DNA of 64,000 nucleotides. It comes from an uncultured Alteromonadaceae bacterium (GTDB taxonomy: Bacteria; Pseudomonadota; Gammaproteobacteria; Enterobacterales; Alteromonadaceae). Both the position numbers and the translations under genes were made by a program. The stretch is taken from positions 310,001 to 374,000 of the forward strand of contig CANNDC010000001.1 in the NCBI GenBank assembly GCA_947503265.1. Reading direction: 5' to 3'. The notes beneath the pieces were generated by a model that was not told where the DNA came from, did not search any database, and saw only the letters and a list, made by a program, of their open reading frames with translations. Of the stretch, positions 27,424-36,975 are shown in pieces (positions within the stretch are counted from its first letter, which is position 1; every line of letters begins with the position of its first letter).

Positions 27424-27441
27424 TATTTAAGGGAGATAAAA

Positions 27442-27999
27442 ATGAAAATTAAACATGTTTTAGTCGCACTAACGTTATTGATAGCTAGCGGGTCAACATT
27501 GGCAGTGCCCATTACCAATTTAATTGTGTCGGATACTAACATTCAAGTTGGTGAGAATTTTGGCGTTGACGTTTGGATCGACAATGATGTTGTCGGCGAA
27601 CAGCTGCTTTCTTTTGGACTTGATGTACAGCCAGTATCCCCATTATTAAATTACACCGGATTCACTTTGCCAATAGACTTTGCAGATGTGTCATTTGGAC
27701 CGCAAAACGTATCAGGTTTGGCGTTTCCAGGCATTACTGGAACTAATATTTTGCTCGCTACCTTAATGTTTCAAGCTGTTGATGTGGGCGTCGCAAATAT
27801 TGGAGTAGAAGGCTTATTTGATGGCATATTTTTGGGTCTTTTTTACGAAAACAGTGGCTTCGATATCACGGCTCAGACAACCATTACTATTGAAGCTGCG
27901 CCAGTGAGCATGCCCTCGCCGAATGCTTGGTTGTTTGTGTTAGTATTTGTCATTGGCATAACCGTCACTAACAAACGGTATAAGTTTTTTACACGCTAA
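27442..27999 (+). CDS. Cohesin-like protein with PEP-CTERM sorting signal
   Basis: 185 residues. Signal peptide at about 1-21. A single beta-sandwich of about 130 residues has cohesin-like features: V-Q-V-G-E-N-F-G-V-D-V-W-I-D-N near the start, L-S-F-G-L-D-V, and I-L-L-A-T-L-M-F-Q-A-V-D-V-G late. The C-terminal ~29 residues are M-P-S-P-N-A-W, a hydrophobic helix and a basic tail (N-K-R-Y-K), a PEP-CTERM-type exosortase signal. An AGGGAGAT ribosome binding site is present. Likely the surface-anchored partner of the dockerin protein encoded just upstream; no exosortase is in the window. Confidence 0.75.
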   Translation: MKIKHVLVALTLLIASGSTLAVPITNLIVSDTNIQVGENFGVDVWIDNDVVGEQLLSFGLDVQPVSPLLNYTGFTLPIDFADVSFGPQNVSGLAFPGITGTNILLATLMFQAVDVGVANIGVEGLFDGIFLGLFYENSGFDITAQTTITIEAAPVSMPSPNAWLFVLVFVIGITVTNKRYKFFTR

Positions 28000-28284
28000 T
28001 ACACTGCTATTCAGGCATCATCCAAAGACGAGATTGTTTATCTTTGGTTGGTGCCGACTATCATGTCTAACCCCGCGGATTCCCGTTTCCCTTCCTTGCT
28101 TAATCAATTACTTGGGCTAAAGTTAAGTTTGAGTGATTTTTTACTCTGAAATTTACATTTTGACTAATTACCTTTGATTAAAGGTCGATACATAGACTCT
28201 GGCTTTATCTAGCGAATTGTTCCAACTATTAGATTAGAGCTTCAACAAACTGGCGCGAAATTCATGGATTATGGAGAGACTGGA

Positions 28285-29823
28285 ATGGGGAAACGGAGTC
28301 AAACTACGATTGACGAGGAAGTCGTTTTTGGAAGAGATGAGGAGCTAGTCTCTGTTACTGATAAGAAAGGTGTAGTTACATACGCCAATGCGAATTTTTG
28401 CCGCGTTGCTGGTTTCGAGCAAGAAGAGTTGATAGGGAAAAATCACAATATTGTTAGACATCCCGACATGCCTAAAGCTGCTTTTGCTGACATGTGGAGC
28501 AAATTAAAAAGTGGGCTTGCTTGGAGAGGAGCGGTTAAAAACCGCTGCAAAGATGGACGATTTTATTGGGTGGATGCGTTTGTCACGCCAGTCTATGAGA
28601 ACGGAGAGCTAAACGGGTATCAATCTGTAAGAACCTTTCTTGAACCCGAGTTTCGTGAAACCGCCCAGGCTCTTTATCGCAAAATTAATAATGGGAAGAT
28701 GGACGACGGGAAACTGATACACAAAAATGGAGTTAAAGAAGTATTCTATCTTTTTACCTCATTATTGTTTTTTATTCTGACGTTTTACTCTGCTTGGTTT
28801 GCCATTGCTTTGATGATTATACCTTTTTTGGTATTTGGCAAAGAATTGCTTACTATGCGTAGTTACCTAGCTGTACAGAAACGAAAATATGACAGCGTTT
28901 CTAGACGAGTTTTTTCTGGAAACGACAACATTAGTATCGTTGATTTCGTAGAGAAAATGTTTAGTGGCAAGATCAAAACCATCTTAGGGCGAGTTATTGA
29001 CAGTACCTCATTACTGAGTTCGGGTGCAAGCTCACTTAAGAATTCTGCAAAAGAAGCAAAATCCGGAATTGAAAAAGAAGTTGCCGAGTTACATCAAGTC
29101 GCAACGGCAATTGAGGAAATGTCTGCTTCAATAAATGAAGTCGCAAACAACACTATGGACACGTCACAAAAAGTCGAATCCGTCCATCTAGACTGTAAAT
29201 CGGCTACTGATGCAATGACCATAACCATGGCTGAAGTGTCGACTTTGTCACAAGATGTAGCGAAATCTGCTGCTACTTCTGAGGATTTAGCGCAAGAAGT
29301 AAAGAAAATTAACGACGTTATGCAAGAGATTCAAGGAATTGCTGATCAAACTAATTTGCTTGCCTTAAATGCTGCCATAGAGGCGGCAAGAGCTGGAGAA
29401 CATGGTCGCGGTTTTTCTGTTGTCGCTGACGAAGTTCGTGCATTATCCAGTCGTACGCATTCTGCAACTAAACAAATTCAATCTTCTGTAGGAGAAATTC
29501 ATACTACATTGCAAGGCTGGTCTAGCTCTATGATGAAGGGAAAAGAAGCGGCAGATAGCTGTGTTGAAACGACATCTGAAACTCGCGATATTGTATTCAA
29601 TGTATATGATCAGGTCGCTTCTATAGCCGATTTAGCCGCGCAAATCTCAACTGCTTCCGAGGAACAGAGCGCTGTGGCTCAAGAAATAAGTAGAAATGTC
29701 ACCATCATTAATGAAACGTCATCGCACAATTTAGAACAAGCTTTAATCGTTGAAAAGGAATCTGACATGATAGAGAAAAGATCAGCTTCTCTGGCCTCAC
29801 TGGGTTTAACTTTCGGACAATAA
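28285..29823 (+). CDS. PAS-domain methyl-accepting chemotaxis protein (Aer-like)
   Basis: About 512 residues from ATG 28285, preferred because GGAG sits 8 nt upstream; ATG 28264 lacks one. The N-terminal PAS domain (about 20-120) contains V-T-Y-A-N-A-N-F-C and H-P-D-M-P-K-A-A-F, typical of Aer-type redox sensors. Two close membrane helices lie at about 150-190. The C-terminal signalling hairpin carries [18 protein letters not shown], the receptor/CheA contact. Energy or oxygen taxis is the usual role. FAD binding is inferred from similarity only. Confidence 0.88.
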   Translation: MGKRSQTTIDEEVVFGRDEELVSVTDKKGVVTYANANFCRVAGFEQEELIGKNHNIVRHPDMPKAAFADMWSKLKSGLAWRGAVKNRCKDGRFYWVDAFVTPVYENGELNGYQSVRTFLEPEFRETAQALYRKINNGKMDDGKLIHKNGVKEVFYLFTSLLFFILTFYSAWFAIALMIIPFLVFGKELLTMRSYLAVQKRKYDSVSRRVFSGNDNISIVDFVEKMFSGKIKTILGRVIDSTSLLSSGASSLKNSAKEAKSGIEKEVAELHQVATAIEEMSASINEVANNTMDTSQKVESVHLDCKSATDAMTITMAEVSTLSQDVAKSAATSEDLAQEVKKINDVMQEIQGIADQTNLLALNAAIEAARAGEHGRGFSVVADEVRALSSRTHSATKQIQSSVGEIHTTLQGWSSSMMKGKEAADSCVETTSETRDIVFNVYDQVASIADLAAQISTASEEQSAVAQEISRNVTIINETSSHNLEQALIVEKESDMIEKRSASLASLGLTFGQ

Positions 29824-29840
29824 GGCCATAGTTACCAACA

Positions 29841-32423
29841 ATGAAAAGCCTTTATAAGGATCTTATTTCACATAAAGAAGCCCAACTCCTCATCTCTTTG
29901 ACTGGGCTTTATGAGTCAACGTTAGCCGATATCCTTTTCGTTGCAACTGTGGATGGGGTAAATAACACCGCTACTACCTTGTGTCTTTTGGAACAAGGAA
30001 AGGTTTCCGACAACATCACTTATCAACTTTCAGGCTCTCCATGTGAAGAGGTTACTAAGGATGGCGTTTGCTTGTTTTCTGAGGACGTTTCCCGAGCCTA
30101 TCCTGCAGACAAAATGTTAACCGAGCTATCTTTAAATTCGTATGTTGGCGAACCTATTCGTTCATCTGAAAATGATGAGGTTATAGGAATACTGGTTGCC
30201 TTGTTTAGACGAGATTTAGACAACCCAGACATTGTAAAAACCTTATTTTCAGCATTTTCCGCACGCGTGGCTTCTGATATTCATTATGAAGAGCTCAATA
30301 TTCGGTATCGCAATACCCTTGAGGAATTGGCTCATAAACATCAACTATTAACAGAAATTGAGGTGATTTCTAAAACGGGTGGTTGGGAGTATAGACTGGC
30401 TGATGGGAATATAATTTGGACAGATGAGACCTTTCGGATCCACGGATTAGATCCTGATGATGCCCCACCAATTGAAGGTGCTCTGAGTTTTTATTGCGAA
30501 GAAAGCAGAGATATTTTGAAATCAGCTTTTATTGCGGCTTGTGAAGAAGGGGTGCCTTACAATCTCGAATTGAAAATTAAAGATGCGTCGGGTTGCATAA
30601 AATGGATACAAACAAGTTCAAATATACGACGTAATTCGACAAATCAGATTACCCACGTATATGGTGCTATCGAAGATATAACCGAACAAAAGCAATTGCG
30701 GGAACGCCAGAAGGAACACGCGAGTTTTATAGAAAGTACGCTCAATTGTCTCGGAGATGCTGTTGTTGTAATCGATGCGCGCGGGAACATATTGTTAAGT
30801 AATTCAGTGACCGAAAGCCTTTTAGAATACTCAGAAAAAGAGTTGCTGGGTAAGAACGTTGGCATTTTGATGCCAAGCCAATTTGCCGCAATGCACGATA
30901 AATATATGTCTAACTATCAGGAAACGGGTGAAGCAAAAATTATCGGTATTGGGCGTGAATTAACCGCTCGGAAAAAATCTGGGGATATTATACCGATTGA
31001 ATTATCTATAACTGAATCCAATCAAAATGGTATCCCTGTATACATAGGCGTAATCAGAGATATATCGGAGCGAAAGCAAGCGCAAGAAGCGATAAATCAT
31101 CTCGCCTTTTATGATTCCATTACAACTTTACCTAATATTCATTCGTTTGAACGTGATTGCCGCAGTTTAATTACTAAGGGGAAATTAGTTAAAGGTCAGC
31201 TCTATGCTACGATTATTGATGTTAATCGCTTTTCAGAAATAAATTTGGCGTATGGTTTAAGATCTGGCGATACAGTGTTGAAAGAAATCGCCTCTAGAAT
31301 AAATCAGCAAATATCCTCTGATTTTAAGTTGTATCGAGCTCAAGCAGATGGTTTTATCCTGGTTTATTCGTTGCCAATCTTCAGAGATGATGAGGCGTTA
31401 ACTACTAATATATTGCGCCAAGAATTAGCCATAAAAGCAGCGGTATCCAACACTTTGATGGTGCAAAATAATGAACACACATTTTTCGTTTCTATTGGTT
31501 CATTAATAGTTGATAGTGATTCTGCGACCTACGAAAACATTATTTCCTTGCTCGAATACAGTCGAAAAGAAGTCAAAACAAAAGGCAATAATGCAAGAAT
31601 ATTGCTCACCGAAATTGATTATCAACTTTTCGAGCGTCAGAGGAAAATCAGGTTGTCTATTCCTGAAAGCATAAAAAACGAAGATTTTTATGTTGTGTTA
31701 CAACCGAAGTTCGATATTCATAAAAATCTTATTGCGTCTGAGCTCCTGCTACGATGGGACCATCCTGATATGGGCGCTATTTCACCCGGAGAGTTCATCG
31801 CCGTGGCTGAACAGACCAATGATATTGTGGAGTTAAGTCGTTGGGTATTTGCTCAGGCTTGCCGTTTAATTTCGAGTGCGAAATCTCAAAATCAACACAC
31901 AAAAATTGCGGTTAACATTAGTGGTAAAGATCTTATTCGTCCTGATTTTTCGGCTACTTTGCTTAAAACTACGGAAAAATTTCAAGTTAAACCTAGTTCT
32001 TTCATTCTAGAAATCACAGAGACTATATTGATCAGTGATATTAAGTTGGTGGCAAGCAAACTAGAAGCACTAACTAATTTGGGTTTTCAATTTTCTATTG
32101 ATGATTTCGGTACTGGTTATTCAAGTCTCGCATACTTGCGCTCTTTGAAAATACATGAGCTAAAAATAGACATTCTATTTGTCCGTGAAATAAGTAAAAA
32201 CAATGACTCAGCTATTGTTGATAGCATTATTCAAATGGCGAAGTCTCTCGATTTGATTACCGTAGCTGAAGGTGTAGAGACCACAACACAATTAGATTAC
32301 TTGCACAGCAAAGGCTGTGATTTGTTCCAGGGATATTTGCTTTCTAAACCCCTTAGTGAGGAAGACTGGTTTGATCTTCTCCATTTGCAACACAGAGAAA
32401 CTGATAGTGTAGAGAACCGTTAA
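29841..32423 (+). CDS. GAF/PAS-GGDEF-EAL protein, probable c-di-GMP phosphodiesterase
   Basis: 860 residues: N-terminal GAF-like region (about 1-160), PAS/PAC (about 175-290), a second PAS (about 295-415, with N-I-L-L-S-N-S-V-T-E), GGDEF (about 420-590) and EAL (about 605-850). The GGDEF signature reads Q-A-D-G-F, so cyclase activity is unlikely. The EAL motif reads E-L-L with the catalytic Glu kept, and A-V-N-I-S-G, L-E-I-T-E-T, D-D-F-G-T-G-Y-S-S-L, L-K-I-D and A-E-G-V-E-T are present. Hydrolysis of c-di-GMP is therefore plausible. It begins 17 bp after the chemoreceptor gene. Confidence 0.88.
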   Translation: MKSLYKDLISHKEAQLLISLTGLYESTLADILFVATVDGVNNTATTLCLLEQGKVSDNITYQLSGSPCEEVTKDGVCLFSEDVSRAYPADKMLTELSLNSYVGEPIRSSENDEVIGILVALFRRDLDNPDIVKTLFSAFSARVASDIHYEELNIRYRNTLEELAHKHQLLTEIEVISKTGGWEYRLADGNIIWTDETFRIHGLDPDDAPPIEGALSFYCEESRDILKSAFIAACEEGVPYNLELKIKDASGCIKWIQTSSNIRRNSTNQITHVYGAIEDITEQKQLRERQKEHASFIESTLNCLGDAVVVIDARGNILLSNSVTESLLEYSEKELLGKNVGILMPSQFAAMHDKYMSNYQETGEAKIIGIGRELTARKKSGDIIPIELSITESNQNGIPVYIGVIRDISERKQAQEAINHLAFYDSITTLPNIHSFERDCRSLITKGKLVKGQLYATIIDVNRFSEINLAYGLRSGDTVLKEIASRINQQISSDFKLYRAQADGFILVYSLPIFRDDEALTTNILRQELAIKAAVSNTLMVQNNEHTFFVSIGSLIVDSDSATYENIISLLEYSRKEVKTKGNNARILLTEIDYQLFERQRKIRLSIPESIKNEDFYVVLQPKFDIHKNLIASELLLRWDHPDMGAISPGEFIAVAEQTNDIVELSRWVFAQACRLISSAKSQNQHTKIAVNISGKDLIRPDFSATLLKTTEKFQVKPSSFILEITETILISDIKLVASKLEALTNLGFQFSIDDFGTGYSSLAYLRSLKIHELKIDILFVREISKNNDSAIVDSIIQMAKSLDLITVAEGVETTTQLDYLHSKGCDLFQGYLLSKPLSEEDWFDLLHLQHRETDSVENR

Positions 32424-32431
32424 GTTCAAAA

Positions 32432-33607
32432 CTAATGACTAGGCAAATGTCGAGCTAAGAAAGCTAGCATATTGCCTCCCATCACCTTTGCAATCTGTTC
32501 CTTCTTAACGCCTTTTTCTAAGAGTGCCTGAGTAATGGCGGCTATTTGGCTGGCATCGATGCCAGTGGTTACTGCGCCGTCAAAGTCCGAACCTAAGGAA
32601 ATATGATCTTCACCAAGCAACTGAATACCATAGATAATAGCATCAGCAATATCGCTGGGTTGTGTGCCACAGGCGGCTTCTTGCCAAAATCCAACAGCGA
32701 TTAGCCCACCATTTGCTGCGATATTTATCATCAATTCGTCATCAATATTTCGTTTTCGGTCACAATGCCCTTTGAATCCAGTATGGCTAACTACCATGGG
32801 TGCGTCAGTCATCGCCAGAACATCTTTGACAGTTTGAGTGGAAGAGTGGGAGAGATCGACAATGATATCCAAAGAAAGCATTTCTTTGACTGCCTGTTTA
32901 CCAAATTCAGTTAGCCCTTTTTGACTGGTTCCGTGCAAGGAACCGCCCAATTTGTTATCGAAAAAATGTTGTAAGCTCATCATTCTGAAGCCTTGGTTAT
33001 ACAGCACTTGAATATTTTCGATTTTGCCATCAAGGGCGTGAGAACCCTCAGTTCCCAAAAGCCCACCAACCAGTTTTGGATGTATCTTGCGACGCGCTAT
33101 AAAACTCTCTAACTCGGCTTGAGAGCGAATTAATTGAAAGTTCTGCGAGTCATTATTTGCTAAATCGGCTAGGCGACTAGCCTGATGAATAGCTCTTGCC
33201 GTCAAACTTGACCAAGTGTCTATGGGCCACCCTTGAAGCATTGCGATACGGGTGATGTTATCGGCGGCATCAGCTTGATTTTCATCGTAGTTTAGACCGC
33301 TCGGTGACTTGGTTACTGTGGTAAACATTTGCAGGGCGACATTCCCTTCTTGCAGTCGCGGAATGTCTACATGACCAAAATCAGATCTTTCAGCCAGATC
33401 ACGGTTCCATAGCAAGCTATCAGCATGCCAATCTCCTACTATCAAGGTTGAATGAAAATCCTTTGCTTCCTCACTGACTCTAATCTCTTCTAATTTGACG
33501 ACCTTGTTCATGTCTTTTTCAAGCACGGTCGGCATAAATAAGCGCACACAGACAATCAAAATAATCACTATGGTGAGCGTATATCCTATAACTTTACTGA
33601 GTTTCAA
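32432..33607 (-). CDS. Membrane-anchored dipeptidase, peptidase family M19
   Basis: About 391 residues from TTG 33607, which has GAGG 5 nt upstream. An ATG at 33670 would add 21 residues and overlap the GST gene by 35 bp, with no ribosome binding site. One N-terminal membrane helix (Y-T-L-T-I-V-I-I-L-I-V-C) anchors the enzyme, probably facing the periplasm. Metal and substrate motifs of renal-type dipeptidases are present: D-W-H-A-D-S, E-G-S-H-A-L, D-L-S-H-S-S, S-H-T-G-F-K-G-H-C-D and G-S-D-F-D-G. It would cleave dipeptides using two zinc ions. Confidence 0.85.
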   Translation of the reverse strand: MKLSKVIGYTLTIVIILIVCVRLFMPTVLEKDMNKVVKLEEIRVSEEAKDFHSTLIVGDWHADSLLWNRDLAERSDFGHVDIPRLQEGNVALQMFTTVTKSPSGLNYDENQADAADNITRIAMLQGWPIDTWSSLTARAIHQASRLADLANNDSQNFQLIRSQAELESFIARRKIHPKLVGGLLGTEGSHALDGKIENIQVLYNQGFRMMSLQHFFDNKLGGSLHGTSQKGLTEFGKQAVKEMLSLDIIVDLSHSSTQTVKDVLAMTDAPMVVSHTGFKGHCDRKRNIDDELMINIAANGGLIAVGFWQEAACGTQPSDIADAIIYGIQLLGEDHISLGSDFDGAVTTGIDASQIAAITQALLEKGVKKEQIAKVMGGNMLAFLARHLPSH

Positions 33608-33635
33608 AGTGACCTCGACTGATATTAGATGGCAT

Positions 33636-34304
33636 TTACTTTTTGTTAAACGCTTTGGCGAGATAAGCATTAAATGCTGGAGCAGCCGCTTTGCGATCTT
33701 CTGCGATTTTTTGCACCTCTGGCATAGCGTTCAATTTTACCATCAAATCGCTGGCTCCGGGGGCCTGTTCGAGCAAATCGATATCGTAAAGCTTTCGTGC
33801 GACTTGTGATGCCAAGTCAGCTGAATATAAAAAGAAAATATCAGCTAAGGTAAAACGCTCGCCCGCGACATAAGGTGAAAAGGATGCTGCGCGAGAAAGA
33901 CTTTGAATACCGTTGAGCAAACTACGTTTAACCTCCTTCTTGGTGTTTTCGTGAACAGGCACGCCCCAAAAGGCTTCTGTATGACAGCGACGTGCGGGCA
34001 ATTCCAAATAGAGTTCGATCATTTTGACTAATTCTCTTACACGTGCTTTCTCAAAAGGGTCATCGGGGAGAAGCTGATACTCTGGGTAATTTTCTTCTAA
34101 GTATTTTATGATGACATTAGATTCGATAAGCACACCTTGAGGTGTGGCTAGAGCTGGTACTTTGCCTGTGGGACAAATAGCCAAATATTCAGCGGATTGA
34201 TTGGGGTAGGTAGTGACAACCTCGTATTCGATGCCTTTTAATGCCAGTGCGAGTTTGATCATATTGTGATAATTGCTGACATCAAATCCATACAGTTTTA
34301 GCAT
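33636..34304 (-). CDS. Glutathione S-transferase family protein
   Basis: 222 residues. The N-terminal thioredoxin-like domain (about 1-80) has the glutathione-contact segment G-K-V-P-A-L and the I-E-S-N-V-I-I-K-Y-L-E motif, where Ser-Asn replace the usual Glu-Ser/Ala-Ile. The C-terminal helical domain includes the N-capping segment F-T-L-A-D-I-F-F. Cytosolic detoxification or thiol-disulfide role; substrate unknown. Upstream of the dipeptidase on the same strand. Confidence 0.85.
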   Translation of the reverse strand: MLKLYGFDVSNYHNMIKLALALKGIEYEVVTTYPNQSAEYLAICPTGKVPALATPQGVLIESNVIIKYLEENYPEYQLLPDDPFEKARVRELVKMIELYLELPARRCHTEAFWGVPVHENTKKEVKRSLLNGIQSLSRAASFSPYVAGERFTLADIFFLYSADLASQVARKLYDIDLLEQAPGASDLMVKLNAMPEVQKIAEDRKAAAPAFNAYLAKAFNKK

Positions 34305-34499
34305 TTATGTTCTCTTCTAAGATTAAAACACCATAGTGCTAAATAATGCTGGGATTAAGCAACACATCATTATTTATGTATTTATATAACTTGGGGTTTG
34401 ATCACCGCTCTCGGCTTTTAGTTGAAGCTATGTGTCTAGCGGCTTTCTCAACTGCCCTTTTTTCAATATAGCTATAATTCGAATCGGCCTTGATGCTAT

Positions 34500-35345
34500 C
34501 TAGTACTTCTTTGGAAACACCTTATGAGCAGGCTGAGTGTGAAATTCGTCTAACAAGTCGCTAAATAGTGGCTTACCAACTATGTCATCCCAACTTTTTA
34601 TGACGTCATTTAAAGAGTTATCCTGTATTCGACAACAGGCTAGATACTGTTTAACCACCCCGTTGAGGGACACATTTTGTTGTTTGAGGCGCTGATCCGC
34701 CATGATGAAGTACCATGCCCCTGCCCAATATCCCGCTTTGTAACGCTTTTTGTTAAACAGGTTGGATATAACGTCTATAGCCGATTCATCTTGCTGATAC
34801 TTACTCAGGTGTGGAGACAGTTTGAAGCGGTAGCTCTGTCTAGGGGTTTTTTTCAATACACCAGAGTTATGCATTATCTGATATTGCATAAAACTAGCAA
34901 AGCCTTCAGCAAACCATCGATTGCGTGAACCGAGGTAGGGTAAAGCTAGGTGGCTGACTTCATGATATGAGGTCCAGTCCTCAACAAATTGTTTGAGGCT
35001 AAATCTAGTATCGATGTAAAAATGGATAGATTGGGTGCCTTCACGCCAAGTATTTGCCCATGGAACGGGTTCATTCGCTTTTCGTGAATTGATATGAAGA
35101 TCAACAGGGAAGGGGTAAGGACCTAAGGTCTCTTCGGTAGCTGTTTGAGCAACCTCAAGCCACTGTTTTATTTTTTGCTGTTCCGACGCAGAAAATTTCT
35201 CTAGACCGATATATTGATAAGGCTGTGCGACACTTGCCACAGAGAAATATGTAAGGGCTAGCATAATAACAATGCAGTGAACTCTCAACTTACAACCAAC
35301 CTTTTTCCCGTGCGAGTTTAAACGCTTCGATGCGATTTGAGACAT
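34500..35345 (-). CDS. Secreted gluzincin-type zinc metallopeptidase
   Basis: Up to 281 residues. A hydrophobic signal segment (V-I-M-L-A-L-T-Y-F-S-V-A-S-V-A) begins at about residue 25. The true start may be the internal ATG at 35264, since ATG 35345 overlaps the response regulator by 56 bp. The active site H-E-V-S-H-L followed 17 residues later by R-W-F-A-E-G-F-A-S-F places two His ligands and a downstream Glu ligand as in gluzincins. Last gene of the ABC / amidohydrolase / two-component operon. Confidence 0.75.
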   Translation of the reverse strand: MSQIASKRLNSHGKKVGCKLRVHCIVIMLALTYFSVASVAQPYQYIGLEKFSASEQQKIKQWLEVAQTATEETLGPYPFPVDLHINSRKANEPVPWANTWREGTQSIHFYIDTRFSLKQFVEDWTSYHEVSHLALPYLGSRNRWFAEGFASFMQYQIMHNSGVLKKTPRQSYRFKLSPHLSKYQQDESAIDVISNLFNKKRYKAGYWAGAWYFIMADQRLKQQNVSLNGVVKQYLACCRIQDNSLNDVIKSWDDIVGKPLFSDLLDEFHTQPAHKVFPKKY

Positions 35346-35892
35346 TTAGTTTTTCAGTTGCCATTGCCAAGTAGTTTCTGATGGTGCCTGCCGATAGGAA
35401 TAACTTTTCACCAATTTCTTTGTTGGTCAATCCGTTTTCGACGAGTCGCAGTATTTGTCGTTCTCTGTCAGTTAATGGGTCATGTACCTCCATATCGTCC
35501 TTGGCGAATTCAGGCATGATGGCGTCTTGGCCATCGGCAACCTTTCTAATGGCTTCGGCTAATTTTTCACTGGGAGTGTCTTTGAGCAAATACCCTTTTA
35601 CACCAGCACTTAGGGCCCTTTGTAAGTAACCGGAACGAGCGAAAGTAGTCACAATCACGACTTTTACATTAATGTTTTCTTGGACGATTTTTTCAGCTAA
35701 ATCGATTCCAGATAATTCAGGCATCTCTATATCTGTAACCAGAATATCCGGATGCAATTCTTTGACTAACTGCAATGCTTTTTTGCCATCGTCGGCTTGA
35801 GCCACAACGTTTAAATCGTCCTCTAAAGAAAGTAAGGTAGCCAGTGCTCCTCGAAGCAATGTTTGATCTTCAGCTAATACGATTTTTATCAT
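35290..35892 (-). CDS. NarL/LuxR-type response regulator (DesR-like)
   Basis: 200 residues. The receiver domain has acidic residues E-D near the start, the phosphorylation Asp in V-T-D-I-E-M-P-E, and conserved Thr and Lys (V-T-T-F-A-R, L-K-D-T-P). The C-terminal LuxR helix-turn-helix contains L-T-D-R-E-R-Q-I-L-R-L-V-E-N-G-L-T-N-K-E-I. It starts directly after the histidine kinase stop and pairs with it. The five 26-bp dyads upstream of the ABC genes are candidate binding sites. Confidence 0.93.
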   Translation of the reverse strand: MIKIVLAEDQTLLRGALATLLSLEDDLNVVAQADDGKKALQLVKELHPDILVTDIEMPELSGIDLAEKIVQENINVKVVIVTTFARSGYLQRALSAGVKGYLLKDTPSEKLAEAIRKVADGQDAIMPEFAKDDMEVHDPLTDRERQILRLVENGLTNKEIGEKLFLSAGTIRNYLAMATEKLNVSNRIEAFKLAREKGWL

Positions 35893-36975
35893 TTATATCA
35901 CCGGTAATTGAGCTTCAATCTTCACACCGTTGAGCATGTGCACAACCGCCTTACCTCCGATATTTTCGAATCTGCGTTTCAATCCAATTAAGCCTGAACC
36001 TTCTTTACCATTGGCATTACTGCCATTGTCTTCAAACACCACAAAGTGGCTGGTTTTGTCGCATGAAAAAGTCAGTTTAACGTGTGTTGCATCTGAATGC
36101 CGCACCACATTCGTTACGGCCTCACGAACTGCCAAGCTAGCAGCTTTATCTTGTTCGATGTTAAGAGTTGGGATAACACCTTTTACCTCAAACTGAACCT
36201 TTGCGGCCTCCAATGCAGTCCGTGCATTTTCAATTTCTTGTACCAAGGTAGTCGAAGTGATCCCTGAAACAGCGGCTCTGACATTTTTTAAAGCGGAGCG
36301 AGATTCCTGATTTATTTCGCGTATTTCTTGTTTTGCACGTTCTGGATCCTTGTCCATCAATTTACTGGCGATTTCAGATTTTAGCGCCACCATGGTCAAT
36401 GTGTGGCCAAGTAAATCATGAAGATCACCCGCAATTCTCTCTCTTTCGTTTAACGACGCTTGTTGCCGGTCTAATTCTCTCTCACGAATCAATACCCGTT
36501 GCTTTTTATCTTTTTCAAATTCAGTTAAACAGGAAATCCATACAAACATGGCCATCACCAAACCGAACCCCATTTCAATCCAACTTCGTTGGAAAGCATA
36601 TCCACTGCCAACAAAAATCAAGCAGCAAAGGGTAAGCAACGAAGCGGAAAGTTTGAGTTTTGGAACAAACCCAGCTTGCGCAGCCGCATAGATATGGAAA
36701 ACACCAAAACCCAAATGGAACGGAGCAGATACCACAGCAAACAGTTCGATAAGAATGATAGTAACGGGCTTGTATCTATCCTTAGCCCGGAATGACCAAT
36801 AGTGAATAGGAACAAACAGGGCTAAAACAAGCAAAGCTACCGCTATGTCTACCGCCGTAGGGGCTAAAAATAACCAAGGCACAAAATAGAACACTAAATA
36901 GACCAGATAGAAAGTTGGTTTATTACCAAGTAAACGCTTATTTTGTTCTTGTTCGTTTGTCTGATTCGTCTTCAT
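35893..36975 (-). CDS. Sensor histidine kinase (DesK-like, HisKA_3)
   Basis: 360 residues. About five to six membrane helices occupy the first ~150 residues, with no large external domain, as in DesK-type membrane-state sensors. The dimerisation/phosphoacceptor helix reads E-R-E-R-I-A-G-D-L-H-D-L-L-G-H-T-L, placing the His in D-L-H-D-L-L-G-H. The HATPase domain has A-V-R-E-A-V-T-N-V-V-R-H-S and D-N-G-S. Its ATG overlaps the amidohydrolase stop by one base (TGATG) and the response regulator follows at once. Confidence 0.93.
   Translation of the reverse strand: MKTNQTNEQEQNKRLLGNKPTFYLVYLVFYFVPWLFLAPTAVDIAVALLVLALFVPIHYWSFRAKDRYKPVTIILIELFAVVSAPFHLGFGVFHIYAAAQAGFVPKLKLSASLLTLCCLIFVGSGYAFQRSWIEMGFGLVMAMFVWISCLTEFEKDKKQRVLIRERELDRQQASLNERERIAGDLHDLLGHTLTMVALKSEIASKLMDKDPERAKQEIREINQESRSALKNVRAAVSGITSTTLVQEIENARTALEAAKVQFEVKGVIPTLNIEQDKAASLAVREAVTNVVRHSDATHVKLTFSCDKTSHFVVFEDNGSNANGKEGSGLIGLKRRFENIGGKAVVHMLNGVKIEAQLPVI

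Noticed and set aside
25048..27999. A cellulosome
   Set aside because: There is no glycoside hydrolase, only one cohesin-like and one dockerin-like domain; a general attachment pair is the most that can be said.
28010..28057. Imperfect hairpin after the cohesin-like gene
   Set aside because: The CCAAAGA/TCTTTGG stem is clear but outer pairs are mismatched and no T tract follows, so a rho-independent terminator is not supported.
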